The translations under genes were made by a program, and so were the position numbers. From a virus, in IMG/VR virus record IMGVR_UViG_3300000563_000004, positions 1-45,598 of that record: a stretch of DNA of 45,598 bases; one strand, written 5' to 3'. How positions within the stretch are numbered: the first letter of the stretch is position 1; each line of letters starts with the position of its first letter. Shown piece after piece: positions 21,419-31,174 of this stretch. Under the pieces are notes generated by a model. It ran no database searches. It saw nothing but the letters and a program-made list of their open reading frames with translations, and was not told where the DNA came from.

Positions 21419-21449
21419 AAAACCTCAATATTGTGTATTGGGGTTTTTT
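21419..21449 (+). terminator. intrinsic terminator
   Basis: AAAACCTCAATA (21419-21430) pairs with TATTGGGGTTTT (21436-21447) around TTGTG, with one T-G wobble, followed by a T-tract. It isolates the preceding gene from the baseplate operon. Confidence 0.88.
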
Positions 21450-21457
21450 TGTTTGTA

Positions 21458-21467
21458 GTATTTATAA
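21458..21467 (+). promoter_or_regulatory. late-type promoter motif of the baseplate operon
   Basis: GTAGTATTTATAAAAAAA follows the terminator and lies 21 bases before the ATG at 21479. The next intergenic copy is at 29297, so it probably drives at least eight baseplate genes. Confidence 0.7.
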
Positions 21468-21478
21468 AAAAACCGTAT

Positions 21479-21880
21479 ATGAGGTCGATTAATATAAAAT
21501 TTCCACTCAAAGACGATACCGTAACCAATTCATTTTTAAAGATGAATATGAGCACTAAAGATGCGTTGTCGTCAAATTTATTGTTTTTACTTCTAACCGA
21601 AAAAGGTGAGAGGTATTACCATCCAGATTTTGGAACAAATTTATTGAAGTATATTTTTGAACCCAACGACAGTTTAACGAGTGCGGATGTTGAGGCTGAA
21701 ATAAAACGAACAGTGTCTTTATACATTCCAAATTTAACGGTTTCTAGGGTGGAATTTAATTATTTTGATAACGACCAAGAAGTTGAAGTCGGTGGTGGTA
21801 ACCGATTAAACGTAAGAATAAGATTTACATATCAAGAAGACGCATTTTCTGAAGAAGGCGTGCTTGATTTAGATTTTTAA
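21479..21880 (+). CDS. gp25: baseplate wedge protein, T4 gp25 / GpW family
   Basis: A 133-residue protein of the gp25/GPW family that joins the wedge to the central hub and starts sheath assembly in contractile tails. The signature is LTEKGERYYHPDFGTNLLKY, followed by a helical segment (ADVEAEIKRTVSLYIPNL) and a beta-rich end (LNVRIRFTYQE). Length matches T4 gp25 (about 132 residues). I start at the ATG at 21479; a longer in-frame start at 21431 would lie in the terminator and promoter. It heads the baseplate operon and is followed after ten bases by the gp6-like gene, the order seen in many myoviruses. Confidence 0.92.
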   Translation: MRSINIKFPLKDDTVTNSFLKMNMSTKDALSSNLLFLLLTEKGERYYHPDFGTNLLKYIFEPNDSLTSADVEAEIKRTVSLYIPNLTVSRVEFNYFDNDQEVEVGGGNRLNVRIRFTYQEDAFSEEGVLDLDF

Positions 21881-21890
21881 CAAGTAAAAT

Positions 21891-23741
21891 ATGGCAACAG
21901 ACAGAACAACAAATATTGTAAGATACAATAGTAGAACATTTGGAGAAATAAGGGAAGATTTGATTGAAATGATTAGAAAATCATATCCCGAAGTATTAAA
22001 AGACTTTACGGATTCAAGCATTGGTTCATTATTGATTGAACTCAATGCGGGGGTTGGTAATAATTTATCAATGAATACCGATAGAGTGTTTCAAGAAACA
22101 CAATTGGAATATGCACAAAAAAGGTCTTCAATTGTAAATATTGCAAAAAATCTTGGTTTTAATGTACCGCCACGAAGACCATCTGTTTCAGTTGTTGATT
22201 TTACTGTAACCATACCGGTAAGGGGTGATTCACCAGACGAATCATATTTTCCTGTTTTAAGACCGGGGGCTTCAGTGGTTGGTGGTGGAAAATCATTTGA
22301 AACATTAGATGCAATTGATTGGAATTCACCAACAAGTTCGTTGGGGGATCCCAACAGGTCAATTATACCAAATTTGGATGCCAATGGTATTTTACAGTCT
22401 TATGACATAACAAAAAGAGAGGTTGTTGTCAATGGTTCGACAAAAGTGCATAAAAGAATAATTGCAAGCACAGACGTCAGACCGTTCTTCAGTATAACAC
22501 TGCCTGACCCCGATGTTATGGAAATCGATAGTATTATTTTGCTTGAAGGTACAAGCTATGGTTCAACAATTGATTCTGCAGAGTTTACGAAAGACGAAAA
22601 TCGTTTTTATGAAGTAGAGTATTTGGCACAACAAAGAGTTTTTATTGATGATGTAAAAAGAAATGAAGATATTCCTCCGTCAGAAGGATTGAGATTGGGA
22701 AAGTGGGAGTATATAAACAGAAAATTTATAAAGGAGTATACACCAACTGGTTATTGTAAAATCACTTTTGGTTCCGGTGACCCGGATTTGGATTTCTTTA
22801 GAGAAGGATTTTTAAAAGAAGGTGTAAGTAATCGTTTTTTCCTTGAAAACTTTTTAAAAAACACGGCGTTGGGTGAGAAATTAAGTGCAAATCACACACT
22901 TTTCATTAGATATCGAGTTGGTGGTGGTAGTAATTCAAACGTTGGTGCTGGAAGCATTAATACAATGGGTACATACACATTAAATGTTATGGGTTCAAGA
23001 CAAGAAATAAATCGTTCTGTTGAAAGAAGTTTAACAGTTGAAAACCCAATTCCCGCAATTGGTGGTAATGACGGGTTGTCTGTTGAACAAATCAGACATT
23101 TAGTGAAATATAATTTTTCTTCTCAAAACAGAGATGTTACACTTAATGATTATTTTGTTCAAGTTTTTAAGATGCCGGGAAGATATGGTTCACCGTTTAA
23201 AGCCAATGCATTTAGAAAAAACAATAAGGTGGTAATTTCTATACTTGGATTGGGTACGGATGGAAAACTAATAAATGCATCAAATACGTTGTTGAAAGAA
23301 AACATTGCAGAGTATTTGACAGAATTTAGAATGGTTAATGATTATGTTGAGATAAGAGATGGTAAAATATTTAATCTCGCATTTGATATCGAACTTTTTG
23401 TCGATGACCTTTCGAACACACAAATTTCAACAGATGTGATTGAAGTTGTTTCTGATTATTTTGATGTATTGAATAATGAAATGAATGTCGATGTTTATTT
23501 GGGACGTTTGGAAAGAAAAATCCTTGAAGTGAACGGTGTTATTAACATACTCGACATAAAAGCATTTAATAAATTTGGTGGTCAGTATTCAAACAATGTA
23601 ACGTCACAAGAATTATTAAGTCAAGAAAGTGGTAGAATAAGGTTGATTGACAACACATTATATTCAACCAAAGATTCGATGTTTGAGATAAAATTCCCAG
23701 AAAGAGATATTAGGGTGTTTTTGAAAAAACGTAATCAATAA
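21891..23741 (+). CDS. gp6: baseplate wedge protein, T4 gp6 / baseplate J-like
   Basis: A 616-residue wedge protein. The N-terminal part (TFGEIREDLIEMIRKSYPEV, then DSSIGSLLIELNAGVGNNLS) and LEYAQKRSSIVNIAKNLGF match the gp6/baseplate J core domain. The long middle is beta-rich, and NPIPAIGGNDGLSVEQIRHL with NDYFVQVFKMPGRYGS is the family's conserved domain before the C-terminal dimer domain. In T4, gp6 forms the ring of the inner baseplate with gp7 and gp53 (660 residues, so similar length). It ends with a one-base overlap with the next ATG. Confidence 0.9.
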   Translation: MATDRTTNIVRYNSRTFGEIREDLIEMIRKSYPEVLKDFTDSSIGSLLIELNAGVGNNLSMNTDRVFQETQLEYAQKRSSIVNIAKNLGFNVPPRRPSVSVVDFTVTIPVRGDSPDESYFPVLRPGASVVGGGKSFETLDAIDWNSPTSSLGDPNRSIIPNLDANGILQSYDITKREVVVNGSTKVHKRIIASTDVRPFFSITLPDPDVMEIDSIILLEGTSYGSTIDSAEFTKDENRFYEVEYLAQQRVFIDDVKRNEDIPPSEGLRLGKWEYINRKFIKEYTPTGYCKITFGSGDPDLDFFREGFLKEGVSNRFFLENFLKNTALGEKLSANHTLFIRYRVGGGSNSNVGAGSINTMGTYTLNVMGSRQEINRSVERSLTVENPIPAIGGNDGLSVEQIRHLVKYNFSSQNRDVTLNDYFVQVFKMPGRYGSPFKANAFRKNNKVVISILGLGTDGKLINASNTLLKENIAEYLTEFRMVNDYVEIRDGKIFNLAFDIELFVDDLSNTQISTDVIEVVSDYFDVLNNEMNVDVYLGRLERKILEVNGVINILDIKAFNKFGGQYSNNVTSQELLSQESGRIRLIDNTLYSTKDSMFEIKFPERDIRVFLKKRNQ

Positions 23742-23986
23742 TGGAAAAAATAAAAAAAACGATCAAACGAAAAATGAAAATTCAAAAAAAGGGTGGTGAT
23801 TATAACATCACACCCGATTTGGATGCCGTGTACAACATAAAGATATTGTTGACGGGAAAATCATATGATTGGGGTTCGTTTGATATTGACGAAATTTTTT
23901 ATAGAGCATATAATAAAGAAAGTGGTGGTCTTAGAAAATATTCTAAAGACGATTCTGACTTAAGAATAACGGGAACTAAAAATTAA
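23741..23986 (+). CDS. small hypothetical baseplate-operon protein
   Basis: An 81-residue protein with a very basic N-terminus (KIKKTIKRKMKIQKKGG) and a short folded part (ITPDLDAVYNIKILLTGKSY). The ATG shares its first base with the gp6-like stop, so translation is coupled. No family is recognised. Its position suggests a minor wedge component. Confidence 0.75.
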   Translation: MEKIKKTIKRKMKIQKKGGDYNITPDLDAVYNIKILLTGKSYDWGSFDIDEIFYRAYNKESGGLRKYSKDDSDLRITGTKN

Positions 23987-23990
23987 TAAA

Positions 23991-24467
23991 ATGGGCATTT
24001 CAAAATTAATTAAAGAATTAACCACTTGGACAAAGCCAAGCGATTTGCATTGGATTGAAGTACAAAATGATAAAAAAGAATTTTCTGAGAAAGCGAGACT
24101 TGATGAAAATTTTTTAAAGACAGTTGGACTTGTTTCGGGCAGTTTGGGTGTTGTGGGTAGTAACACAATAGATTATGTTATATTCCCATTACCCAATAAT
24201 AAAAATTATGTAACGGTTAGTGTGAGTATTGAACCAGAAACATTTCAATCAAGTCAAACACCACTACCAGTTGGTGCTCGACCAAAACATTTGATTGAGC
24301 ACAGAACTTTTTTTAGTGAAGGTTTTGCTTCACAATTTAATGTGAGATTAAGGGAAGATAGGTTATTATTGGGAAGAATTCAAGTTAATGATGCAGGAGT
24401 TGTTTCTATACTGAATCAACACACATTTCCAAGAAGTTTTTCAATAACATTTATTTCAGAAAAGTAA
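23991..24467 (+). CDS. hypothetical baseplate-operon protein
   Basis: A 158-residue protein, beta-rich in its second half (YVTVSVSIEPETF, FNVRLREDRLLLGRIQV, FSITFISEK) and with helices in the first 45 residues. It has no membrane segment and no enzyme motif. It could be a gp53-like wedge protein by its size and place, but I see no sequence proof. Confidence 0.75.
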   Translation: MGISKLIKELTTWTKPSDLHWIEVQNDKKEFSEKARLDENFLKTVGLVSGSLGVVGSNTIDYVIFPLPNNKNYVTVSVSIEPETFQSSQTPLPVGARPKHLIEHRTFFSEGFASQFNVRLREDRLLLGRIQVNDAGVVSILNQHTFPRSFSITFISEK

Positions 24468-24475
24468 AGAATAAT

Positions 24476-24916
24476 ATGCAACATATAATAACAGGCGAAT
24501 CAACTTCAAGATTAAGTGAGTTAAAACGATATAAAGTCACTAATGTATTTGCACAAAAATATATTGGTGGTGGTAGTTTTACTTCAAATGGTGTTGATTA
24601 TAATAGCAGTAGTGAAAATAATGTTGTTGTTTATTATATCGATGGAATAAAATACCGTGATATATACAAAAAAAATGGAATAAGAACTACATTTGAATTC
24701 ACACCACATCCAATGGATGTTACGGACGGTAATTTGGTTAAAAAACACAACATGGGACCAATTATTGGAAAACCAAAAGTGAGTGATGATGTATTTATCA
24801 CAAGACAAGAAACATCCGCATTTAATGATATTTTTTTATTGGAAAACATAGATAATTTATCTGAAATCACAACATTTGCGGGTAGTAATTATTTTAATGT
24901 AATACAAAATAGTTAA
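24476..24916 (+). CDS. hypothetical baseplate-operon protein
   Basis: A 146-residue protein rich in beta strands and aromatic residues (NVFAQKYIGGGSF, NNVVVYYIDGIKYRDIYKK, TTFEFTPHPMDV). It is flanked by baseplate genes at gaps of 8 and 3 bases and has no own promoter motif. Likely a minor structural protein of the tail tip or wedge; family unknown. Confidence 0.75.
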   Translation: MQHIITGESTSRLSELKRYKVTNVFAQKYIGGGSFTSNGVDYNSSSENNVVVYYIDGIKYRDIYKKNGIRTTFEFTPHPMDVTDGNLVKKHNMGPIIGKPKVSDDVFITRQETSAFNDIFLLENIDNLSEITTFAGSNYFNVIQNS

Positions 24917-24919
24917 GAT

Positions 24920-25822
24920 ATGGCAATAGGTGTATATGGGACTGTTAGGGCGTCAGACGTATCGTTTGAAGATATAGATATTTTCTATAACTTCACCCCA
25001 AACAGAGAAACCGAAAATAATGAAATATTTAGATTGGATCCGACTGATGTTTTAACAGAATTGACGTTAGGTGAAGATGATGAGTTATTTCAAGACGGAC
25101 AGGAAAATTTATTGGAAGGTCTTTATAATTTAAGATTGCCAGCAACGATTTTTAATGAAATCGGAATTTATACAATATTCATTAAACCCAGAACACATAT
25201 TTTGGAAATTGCTGATTGTAATGTATTGTCATCACTTCCAACCATTAAGGGCATTGTAGTGAACAGAAATGATTTACCTGAAAGGTTGGGTGTGAATAAT
25301 GCAATACAAGGTTATAGGATCGAATATATTGATGAAGAAGGTGATAAAATAAGAAATCTTTCAAGATATGTCGTGACTTCAAACAGGGTTGTTCCTGTAA
25401 ATGAAAATGTTGGCAATACAAATCAGAGTTCGACCCGATATAGATTTGATGAAACCGGAACACTAATGTTTTTACAACTAACACCTAGCACCACACCAAA
25501 CGTAAAACCCAATCAAAGGCCGTTTATTGGCAATCCCGGTGATGTGATTAAGATTTCAAACACGTTTTTTACTCCTGTTGTAATTGAGGTTGATTTGGTT
25601 GAAAACACCGTTCAATCATTAACAAACCTATTGATGGGTGAACAAATTAAGGATGTGAATAACGGTATATTAACATATTATGATGAAAACAGGGAGATTA
25701 TGAAACAATATAATCTTTACCAGATTAAAGATCAGGTTGGTGATGTTCCGTTGTTTGAGGTTAAAGAAATCAGAGACAATATTGATGTTAATCAAGATTT
25801 TGATGACATAACCGATATATAA
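24920..25822 (+). CDS. hypothetical baseplate protein (gp8-like by position only)
   Basis: A 300-residue beta-rich protein. Short conserved-looking stretches are EDIDIFYNFTPNRETENNEI near the N-terminus, LRLPATIFNEIGIYTIFIKP near 70 and GYRIEYIDEEGDKI near 130. The C-terminal half has FFTPVVIEVDLVENTVQSL and LTYYDENREIMKQYNLYQI. In T4 the wedge protein gp8 (334 residues) has similar size, but no motif proves homology. It precedes the 1,055-residue wedge protein and probably binds it. Confidence 0.8.
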   Translation: MAIGVYGTVRASDVSFEDIDIFYNFTPNRETENNEIFRLDPTDVLTELTLGEDDELFQDGQENLLEGLYNLRLPATIFNEIGIYTIFIKPRTHILEIADCNVLSSLPTIKGIVVNRNDLPERLGVNNAIQGYRIEYIDEEGDKIRNLSRYVVTSNRVVPVNENVGNTNQSSTRYRFDETGTLMFLQLTPSTTPNVKPNQRPFIGNPGDVIKISNTFFTPVVIEVDLVENTVQSLTNLLMGEQIKDVNNGILTYYDENREIMKQYNLYQIKDQVGDVPLFEVKEIRDNIDVNQDFDDITDI

Positions 25823-25846
25823 CATAAAATGTAAAACCATTTAATT

Positions 25847-28800
25847 GTGAGTAGAGTAAGAGTTGTAGGAAATGATTTAAATAAAAATTTAATAGGCGAA
25901 GACTTTAATAGTGTTACGTCTGAAACCATATTTTCATTAGGTAGGTTTAAAGTTACGGCAAATTTTGACCCCGTTGAAGTTATTGACTACAGCAAAAGAT
26001 TAAGTAGTTTTAGTCGGCCAATAAAATTGGAAGATTTTAATGTTGATAAAGCAGATTTAATACAGTTTTCAAAAAACATTACAACCCCTATTTTAAATGT
26101 CGATAAATCTGACTTGCAATCATTTATTAGGTTTGGTTCTGCGTATGATTTTATGATTACCACAATTGAAGGTATTATTGAAGAATATCCAGGAAGTTTA
26201 TTCATAAATTCAAAGAAAAGCAGGGTGGGAAACACCACATTTTTTGATTATCAACATAATTCACTTAACAACGAATCAAAGTTTAAGGTTCAAACAGTTT
26301 TTATTGAAAATCCGTTTGAGTTGGTTTTTGATAAAGGAAACAAGGAAAAACCCGATGATAAAAAATTAAACAACATAAACCTTTCATTTCAGAAGTATGT
26401 TGTGTTTTCAAAGGAATTAGACAAAACATTTCCGGTTATAGGGTTTACTGGTGATAGTGCTACAAACGCATTTATCACCGTAAAAGTTAGCGGTAATCCG
26501 TTTAGGGATGTTATTACTCCATTGGATGATGGCGTTATTGATTTTCACATCAAACCCAATAACGATGTGTTTGAATCGTTTAGACAAAAATTAACTGAAT
26601 ATCAAAAATATATTTTATCGGAAAGAAATGAAGATGGTTTTGAGTTTGCTTTAAAAGAGCCTAGTTTGTTGGATGATGGAAGTATTCGCTATTCCACAAG
26701 AAAGTTGATGTGGAGAACATCAGATGGTTATAATTTGGATGTTAATACATCGGAACAAAAAAAGGTGGTTAGGGCGATTTTAAATATTGCAAACAAATAT
26801 GATAATTTAAAAACCGATTTAATGGTGAGGTTATTGACACCAACATCATTAAAAAAATATGATTTGACTGATGATGAGAAAATCAGCAAATTATTGAGGG
26901 TATATGGTCACGAATACGATGAAATGAAACGTTTTATTGATGGGTTAGTACACATCAATAGAATTTCATATGATAAGAAAAACAATATTCCTGATCAGTT
27001 ATTGGGTAATCTATCAAGAACCCTTGGATGGGAACATTTTTCGTTGTTAGACGAAAAAGAGTTGTTACAATCATTTTTCAATGTTGATGATAAAGAAAGA
27101 AATTTAAATGACGATTTTTTTCCCGCAGAAATTGATATTGAATTATGGAGAAGAATTTTATTAAATACCAATTATTATTGGAAAACAAAGGGAACAAGAC
27201 ATGCAATAAAATCAATGTTTTTATTAATTGGTATTCCCGAACCATTTATTGATATAACTGAATATATATATACTGTTGAAGGTAAAATTAATCCAAACAG
27301 GGTGGAATTGTCATTGCGTGATTTTCCAACAGAATCCCTTCCATACGATGAAGAAGGTTTTCCTGTAGCACCATTAGAAAATAATGATTTCTATTTTCAG
27401 GTTTCCGGTAACACAGATTATGGTGAAACATATATGAATGTGTTTAGAGATGCGGGATTTACTTTACGCCAAAGAGTTGATAATAAAAAGTCTTGGGTTG
27501 AGGAAGGTGCTATAACAAGAAGACACACAACAACACCACAATATTATCAAGGCGATAGTAAGTTGGTGTTAAACACCAAAATGATTGATGTGGCATTGGA
27601 TTCATCGAGAGGCATTGAATACGATGTATTTAGATATATTAGGGATGTGGATTTTCCATTAAGTTCAACAGGCTTTACATTGGGTAATATTTTCGTTAAT
27701 ATATCTGCGGGTTTGACATCAAATGAACAAGGTACTTTTGATTTACCAGCAAATTATGAACCAGATGCCGGAGATATTGAAGTAAGACTTAATGGTATTT
27801 TATTGAATGGTGAAAAATCGTTTGATGGTGATGATGTGGTTGTTAGTGGTGACACCGATTATATTGTTGATGAGGTGAATAAAACATTTTCGTTTACCAA
27901 CAACAATGTTGCCACACAAAGTGACACACATAGAGATGTTGTTCAAGTAACCTATTTTTCAGAAACAAATCCGATTTCGGGTGTGACCATTGAATATATT
28001 GTAACTAAAATTGACCCAAAACTATTTGATACCGAAATCGAACTACCTTTTGAACCACAGGGCGACATACAATTAACTGTTGATGGTGTTGCCTTAACAA
28101 AGGGAACGTCACAATTTAATGCCGATTATGTTGTTGATGGTAAAAAAATATTCATACAAAACAATAAAATACTTTCATATTTAGATGAAACGTCATCATA
28201 TGTAAAGGTCGCATTTATGACTTTATCGGGTAATACTAGTTTGAGAATGAGAAACGATATTGTCAGAGTCGATAGTTTTACAGGTGGAAGGGTATTTTTT
28301 AGTAGTGTTGCAAACAGATTTGTTTATCGTCTTCCACATAGAATTCAAAACACTTCAGACATAAAGGTATTGGTTGATGGTGTGATGTTAGAGCCGACAA
28401 CCGATTACACAGTAAACCCAAACAATCTAAGAGAGATTAGGCTGCCAAGAACAATTAAACTCGGTAGTGTGGTTAGTTCATATTATTTGATTGCCGATGA
28501 AGATTTCTTTGAACCAATGTTGGATGATGAGTTTGGATTGGGAGATATTAGTGATTTATCGTTTTTAGAGTTTATCGAACTATTGCACGAAAAAACCATT
28601 AATGCTGCAAATAGAAAAACAATAACTGATCATAAAGGTGGTTGGTATCCAACACTTTTAAGTATTTATATGACGTACCTAAGAAGGGGTAGATTAGAAG
28701 AAACAAATCCACTTCTATCGAATGCATATAATTTTAATGACTTATATTCGTTCTTAAAAAAATATAATACGTTTTTCCAAAGATTTGTTGACCAATTATT

Positions 28801-29014
28801 ACCAGCAACAATAATAACAAAAAGATCGGGGTTGGTTGTTAGGAATACGGTGTTTACACAACAAAAATTTATGCATAGACGAGGTGTTAATTTAGATTTG
28901 AGTTTAAAATATAATGGTGATGATGGTGCGTTGTATGTAAAAAAACAACCAGTGGATGAATTTGAATGGACAGATGACAGTGTAAGTGTAATAACAATTG
29001 GTGAGGCAATATAA
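25847..29014 (+). CDS. large baseplate wedge protein, P2-I / gp7-like with Ig-like C-terminal repeats
   Basis: A 1,055-residue protein, the largest of the operon. The start is GTG at 25847; no ATG or TTG fits between the previous gene and the conserved N-terminus. Residues about 320-470 carry a tail protein I/gp7-type module: MVRLLTPTSLKKYDLTDDEK, then LGNLSRTLGWEHFSL and WRRILLNTNYYWKTKGTRHA-IKSMFLLIGIP, which fits around the gp6 ring. From about residue 620 there are three related beta repeats with the pattern D-I-x-V-x-V/L-D/N-G-V/I-x-L, seen as GDIEVRLNGILL, GDIQLTVDGVAL and SDIKVLVDGVML, typical of outward-facing tail domains. A helical domain (LLHEKTINAANRKT) and a short tail close it. 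The stop overlaps the next ATG by one base. Confidence 0.85.
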   Translation: MSRVRVVGNDLNKNLIGEDFNSVTSETIFSLGRFKVTANFDPVEVIDYSKRLSSFSRPIKLEDFNVDKADLIQFSKNITTPILNVDKSDLQSFIRFGSAYDFMITTIEGIIEEYPGSLFINSKKSRVGNTTFFDYQHNSLNNESKFKVQTVFIENPFELVFDKGNKEKPDDKKLNNINLSFQKYVVFSKELDKTFPVIGFTGDSATNAFITVKVSGNPFRDVITPLDDGVIDFHIKPNNDVFESFRQKLTEYQKYILSERNEDGFEFALKEPSLLDDGSIRYSTRKLMWRTSDGYNLDVNTSEQKKVVRAILNIANKYDNLKTDLMVRLLTPTSLKKYDLTDDEKISKLLRVYGHEYDEMKRFIDGLVHINRISYDKKNNIPDQLLGNLSRTLGWEHFSLLDEKELLQSFFNVDDKERNLNDDFFPAEIDIELWRRILLNTNYYWKTKGTRHAIKSMFLLIGIPEPFIDITEYIYTVEGKINPNRVELSLRDFPTESLPYDEEGFPVAPLENNDFYFQVSGNTDYGETYMNVFRDAGFTLRQRVDNKKSWVEEGAITRRHTTTPQYYQGDSKLVLNTKMIDVALDSSRGIEYDVFRYIRDVDFPLSSTGFTLGNIFVNISAGLTSNEQGTFDLPANYEPDAGDIEVRLNGILLNGEKSFDGDDVVVSGDTDYIVDEVNKTFSFTNNNVATQSDTHRDVVQVTYFSETNPISGVTIEYIVTKIDPKLFDTEIELPFEPQGDIQLTVDGVALTKGTSQFNADYVVDGKKIFIQNNKILSYLDETSSYVKVAFMTLSGNTSLRMRNDIVRVDSFTGGRVFFSSVANRFVYRLPHRIQNTSDIKVLVDGVMLEPTTDYTVNPNNLREIRLPRTIKLGSVVSSYYLIADEDFFEPMLDDEFGLGDISDLSFLEFIELLHEKTINAANRKTITDHKGGWYPTLLSIYMTYLRRGRLEETNPLLSNAYNFNDLYSFLKKYNTFFQRFVDQLLPATIITKRSGLVVRNTVFTQQKFMHRRGVNLDLSLKYNGDDGALYVKKQPVDEFEWTDDSVSVITIGEAI

Positions 29015-29280
29015 TGAGAAGAAGAAGATACATATTAAGGAGAAAACGAACCCTTACTTTGGGGGTCGAAACAAAAACTATTACAGAAGAATTCAATTTA
29101 TTGGATGGTTTTCAACCCGCTGATGAAAATCTAGAACCATTCCCAACACTAACACGTGATGGTTTATCGAGTTTAACCGATTCACAATATGAAAACAGGG
29201 TTTATGAATTTTTAAAACTACATGTTGGTTTACCAAACCAAAGAGAATTATTATTGGATACTGCTGAATTTACACGATAG
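29014..29280 (+). CDS. small basic-N-terminus protein of the baseplate operon
   Basis: An 88-residue protein that begins MRRRRYILRRKRTLTLG and continues with an acidic, folded-looking part ending in YEFLKLHVGLPNQRELLLD. It is coupled to the wedge gene by a one-base overlap and ends the first baseplate transcript before the motif at 29297. The Arg-rich start could contact DNA or an acidic protein surface. No family known. Confidence 0.72.
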   Translation: MRRRRYILRRKRTLTLGVETKTITEEFNLLDGFQPADENLEPFPTLTRDGLSSLTDSQYENRVYEFLKLHVGLPNQRELLLDTAEFTR

Positions 29281-29296
29281 ATAAATTCCAAATAAA

Positions 29297-29306
29297 GTAT
29301 TTATAA
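29297..29306 (+). promoter_or_regulatory. late-type promoter motif of the tail-fibre genes
   Basis: AAAGTATTTATAAAAAAA lies 25 bases before the ATG at 29322 in a 41-base gap. It starts a second late transcript for the four adhesion-type genes. Confidence 0.7.
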
Positions 29307-29321
29307 AAAAAGAAATAATTA

Positions 29322-31148
29322 ATGGCATTCATACAAAAAAGAGACCCGGTAGTTGTTAATATAAAATTAACTGATAAAGGAAGGGAGTTGTTATCGAAAG
29401 GTAGATTAAACTTCACTAAATTTATGGTTGGTGATAGTGAAATTGATTATAAATTTCTCGAAAAAACCGATATTGATGCAACTCAAATGAGTGTGTTAAG
29501 ACCTAAAGACAGTAATCCAAATCTTATTTCGGGATTGCCAAGGTTTTTGGGTGGTGATGTTTTTAATGATATTGATGCAATACCAACAATACAAACACCA
29601 ATAAAAAATACAATTAAAGGTGTTGGGTTTTTTGATATTGATGAATCAGAGAACACCGCAACATTAAGAGCATCAAGTGAGTATGTGAAACAACCAGATG
29701 CTATGGTTGAGTTAAGTGATGTTAGTGGTGGTAAGACCTTACAGTTAAAAAAAGCACCAACATACCAAGCATTTATTGATGAACCATCTGTTAATGACAT
29801 AATAATGGTTAGGTGGACAAATGTTGAAAGTGTTGATACCACCGGTTATGAAATTGATTTAAGCAAGCCAATGCCGATTTTGTTTTATAAAATCCAAGAT
29901 ATTGTATCGGGAACTTTAAATGCAGATAATTTGGTTGTTGAAGTTGATAGGGAACTTCCTGATTTTAATGGTGGTGGAGCAGGAACGTTTGCTGGCGCAG
30001 TTATTTTTAGTTCTGATGTGATTGCAGGTATTGATGAAGAATTTTCGGTTGATTATGTCAGTGAAGCGGTATTGAGTTTTATTGAAAATTTTCAATGTCC
30101 GACAATAAAATTTCCTTTTTGGAGAATGTCGATTTTATTTACAGAGAATATTGCAGGTGTTAAATCTGATGAAATGCAATATTGGGATTATGATTCAAAT
30201 GTTTTGGGTGGATTTGTTTCTTACATACAAAATCAAGAACCCGAAATAATGAAATTGGGGGTGATTCACTATACCAATCAATCACCATCTAATGTTTATG
30301 CGGAAAGGTTTCATATTGACACACCAACCCTACACATACCAACAATTATGTGGCACAATAAGCAAACAACAGAAATGGGTGTTACTTTAAGTGCTCGTGG
30401 AAATCAAAAAATATTAACTAATTCAGATACTTCTTTAGGTACGAGATATTTTGATTTAGCAGATAAAGACGGATTTGTTGTGGGTAAAATATTTAACGAC
30501 CTTAAATTATTTGTTATTGAAGACCAGGAATTGTTATTTGCGATGTCTTACAAATCAAATAGGTCTTGGACACTTCCAAAACCAAAAATTGCCGTTAATG
30601 CAGGTATTTATGATTGTCCTGAATGTCAACTTGATTTTGAAGTTGGTGTTGTTGAAGTCGATCCGTGTGAAGATTTCGATGTATTTGTTTCTACACCAAT
30701 ATCAATTACATTTAAATTGAAAGCGAGCATTACTGATGGATATAGAGACGATGATATGTATTTGAGAAGTTATAGAGGTGTTTGGAGAGTTAGAAAGGTT
30801 GTTGATGGTTCTGTTGGTTCTGTTGTTGCGGGTGGAGATATTAACAGAACATTAACGGATAACGTACTTAGTGATGAACAAACAATTAACATTGAGTTGG
30901 ATGCGTTAGCAGATAACGAAGAATACAGATTTGAATATGTGAGAACCGAAATGGGTGTGTCACCAAACCCATTAACATCTGCTGATGAAGTTGAGTTTGT
31001 TAGGGATTGCATTATACAACCAATTCAAGGATGTAGAGTGTATCAAGGCGGTACTATTCCAACACAAGCAATGAATGTAACCACCACTTCAAATGTTACA
31101 GTGGATATTGAAACATTGGGTGGTAGAGACGAAGCCGAATTAGAATAA
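29322..31148 (+). CDS. tail-fibre/collar-like baseplate protein
   Basis: A 608-residue protein. Its N-terminus, VVVNIKLTDKGRELLSKGRL then NFTKFMVGDSEIDY, has the pattern L-T-D/N-x-G-R-x-x-L-x-x-G...F/A-x-G-D-x-x-x-D-Y of phage tail-collar proteins that dock fibres to the baseplate (DUF3751-like). The middle is beta-rich; from about residue 440 two CxxC-like elements (YDCPECQLDF, VDPCEDFDVF) introduce a C-terminal domain resembling fibronectin type III (SITFKLKASITDGY, EEYRFEYVRTEMG). It heads the last tail transcript and likely links receptor-binding proteins to the wedge. Confidence 0.78.
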   Translation: MAFIQKRDPVVVNIKLTDKGRELLSKGRLNFTKFMVGDSEIDYKFLEKTDIDATQMSVLRPKDSNPNLISGLPRFLGGDVFNDIDAIPTIQTPIKNTIKGVGFFDIDESENTATLRASSEYVKQPDAMVELSDVSGGKTLQLKKAPTYQAFIDEPSVNDIIMVRWTNVESVDTTGYEIDLSKPMPILFYKIQDIVSGTLNADNLVVEVDRELPDFNGGGAGTFAGAVIFSSDVIAGIDEEFSVDYVSEAVLSFIENFQCPTIKFPFWRMSILFTENIAGVKSDEMQYWDYDSNVLGGFVSYIQNQEPEIMKLGVIHYTNQSPSNVYAERFHIDTPTLHIPTIMWHNKQTTEMGVTLSARGNQKILTNSDTSLGTRYFDLADKDGFVVGKIFNDLKLFVIEDQELLFAMSYKSNRSWTLPKPKIAVNAGIYDCPECQLDFEVGVVEVDPCEDFDVFVSTPISITFKLKASITDGYRDDDMYLRSYRGVWRVRKVVDGSVGSVVAGGDINRTLTDNVLSDEQTINIELDALADNEEYRFEYVRTEMGVSPNPLTSADEVEFVRDCIIQPIQGCRVYQGGTIPTQAMNVTTTSNVTVDIETLGGRDEAELE

Positions 31149-31174
31149 TTTAAGAATAAAAACATAAAAACAAA

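Noticed and set aside
28662-28671. GTATTTATAT, a full match to the late-type motif
   Set aside because: It is in the coding sequence of the large wedge protein (L-S-I-Y-M) with no gene start within reach, so a chance match.
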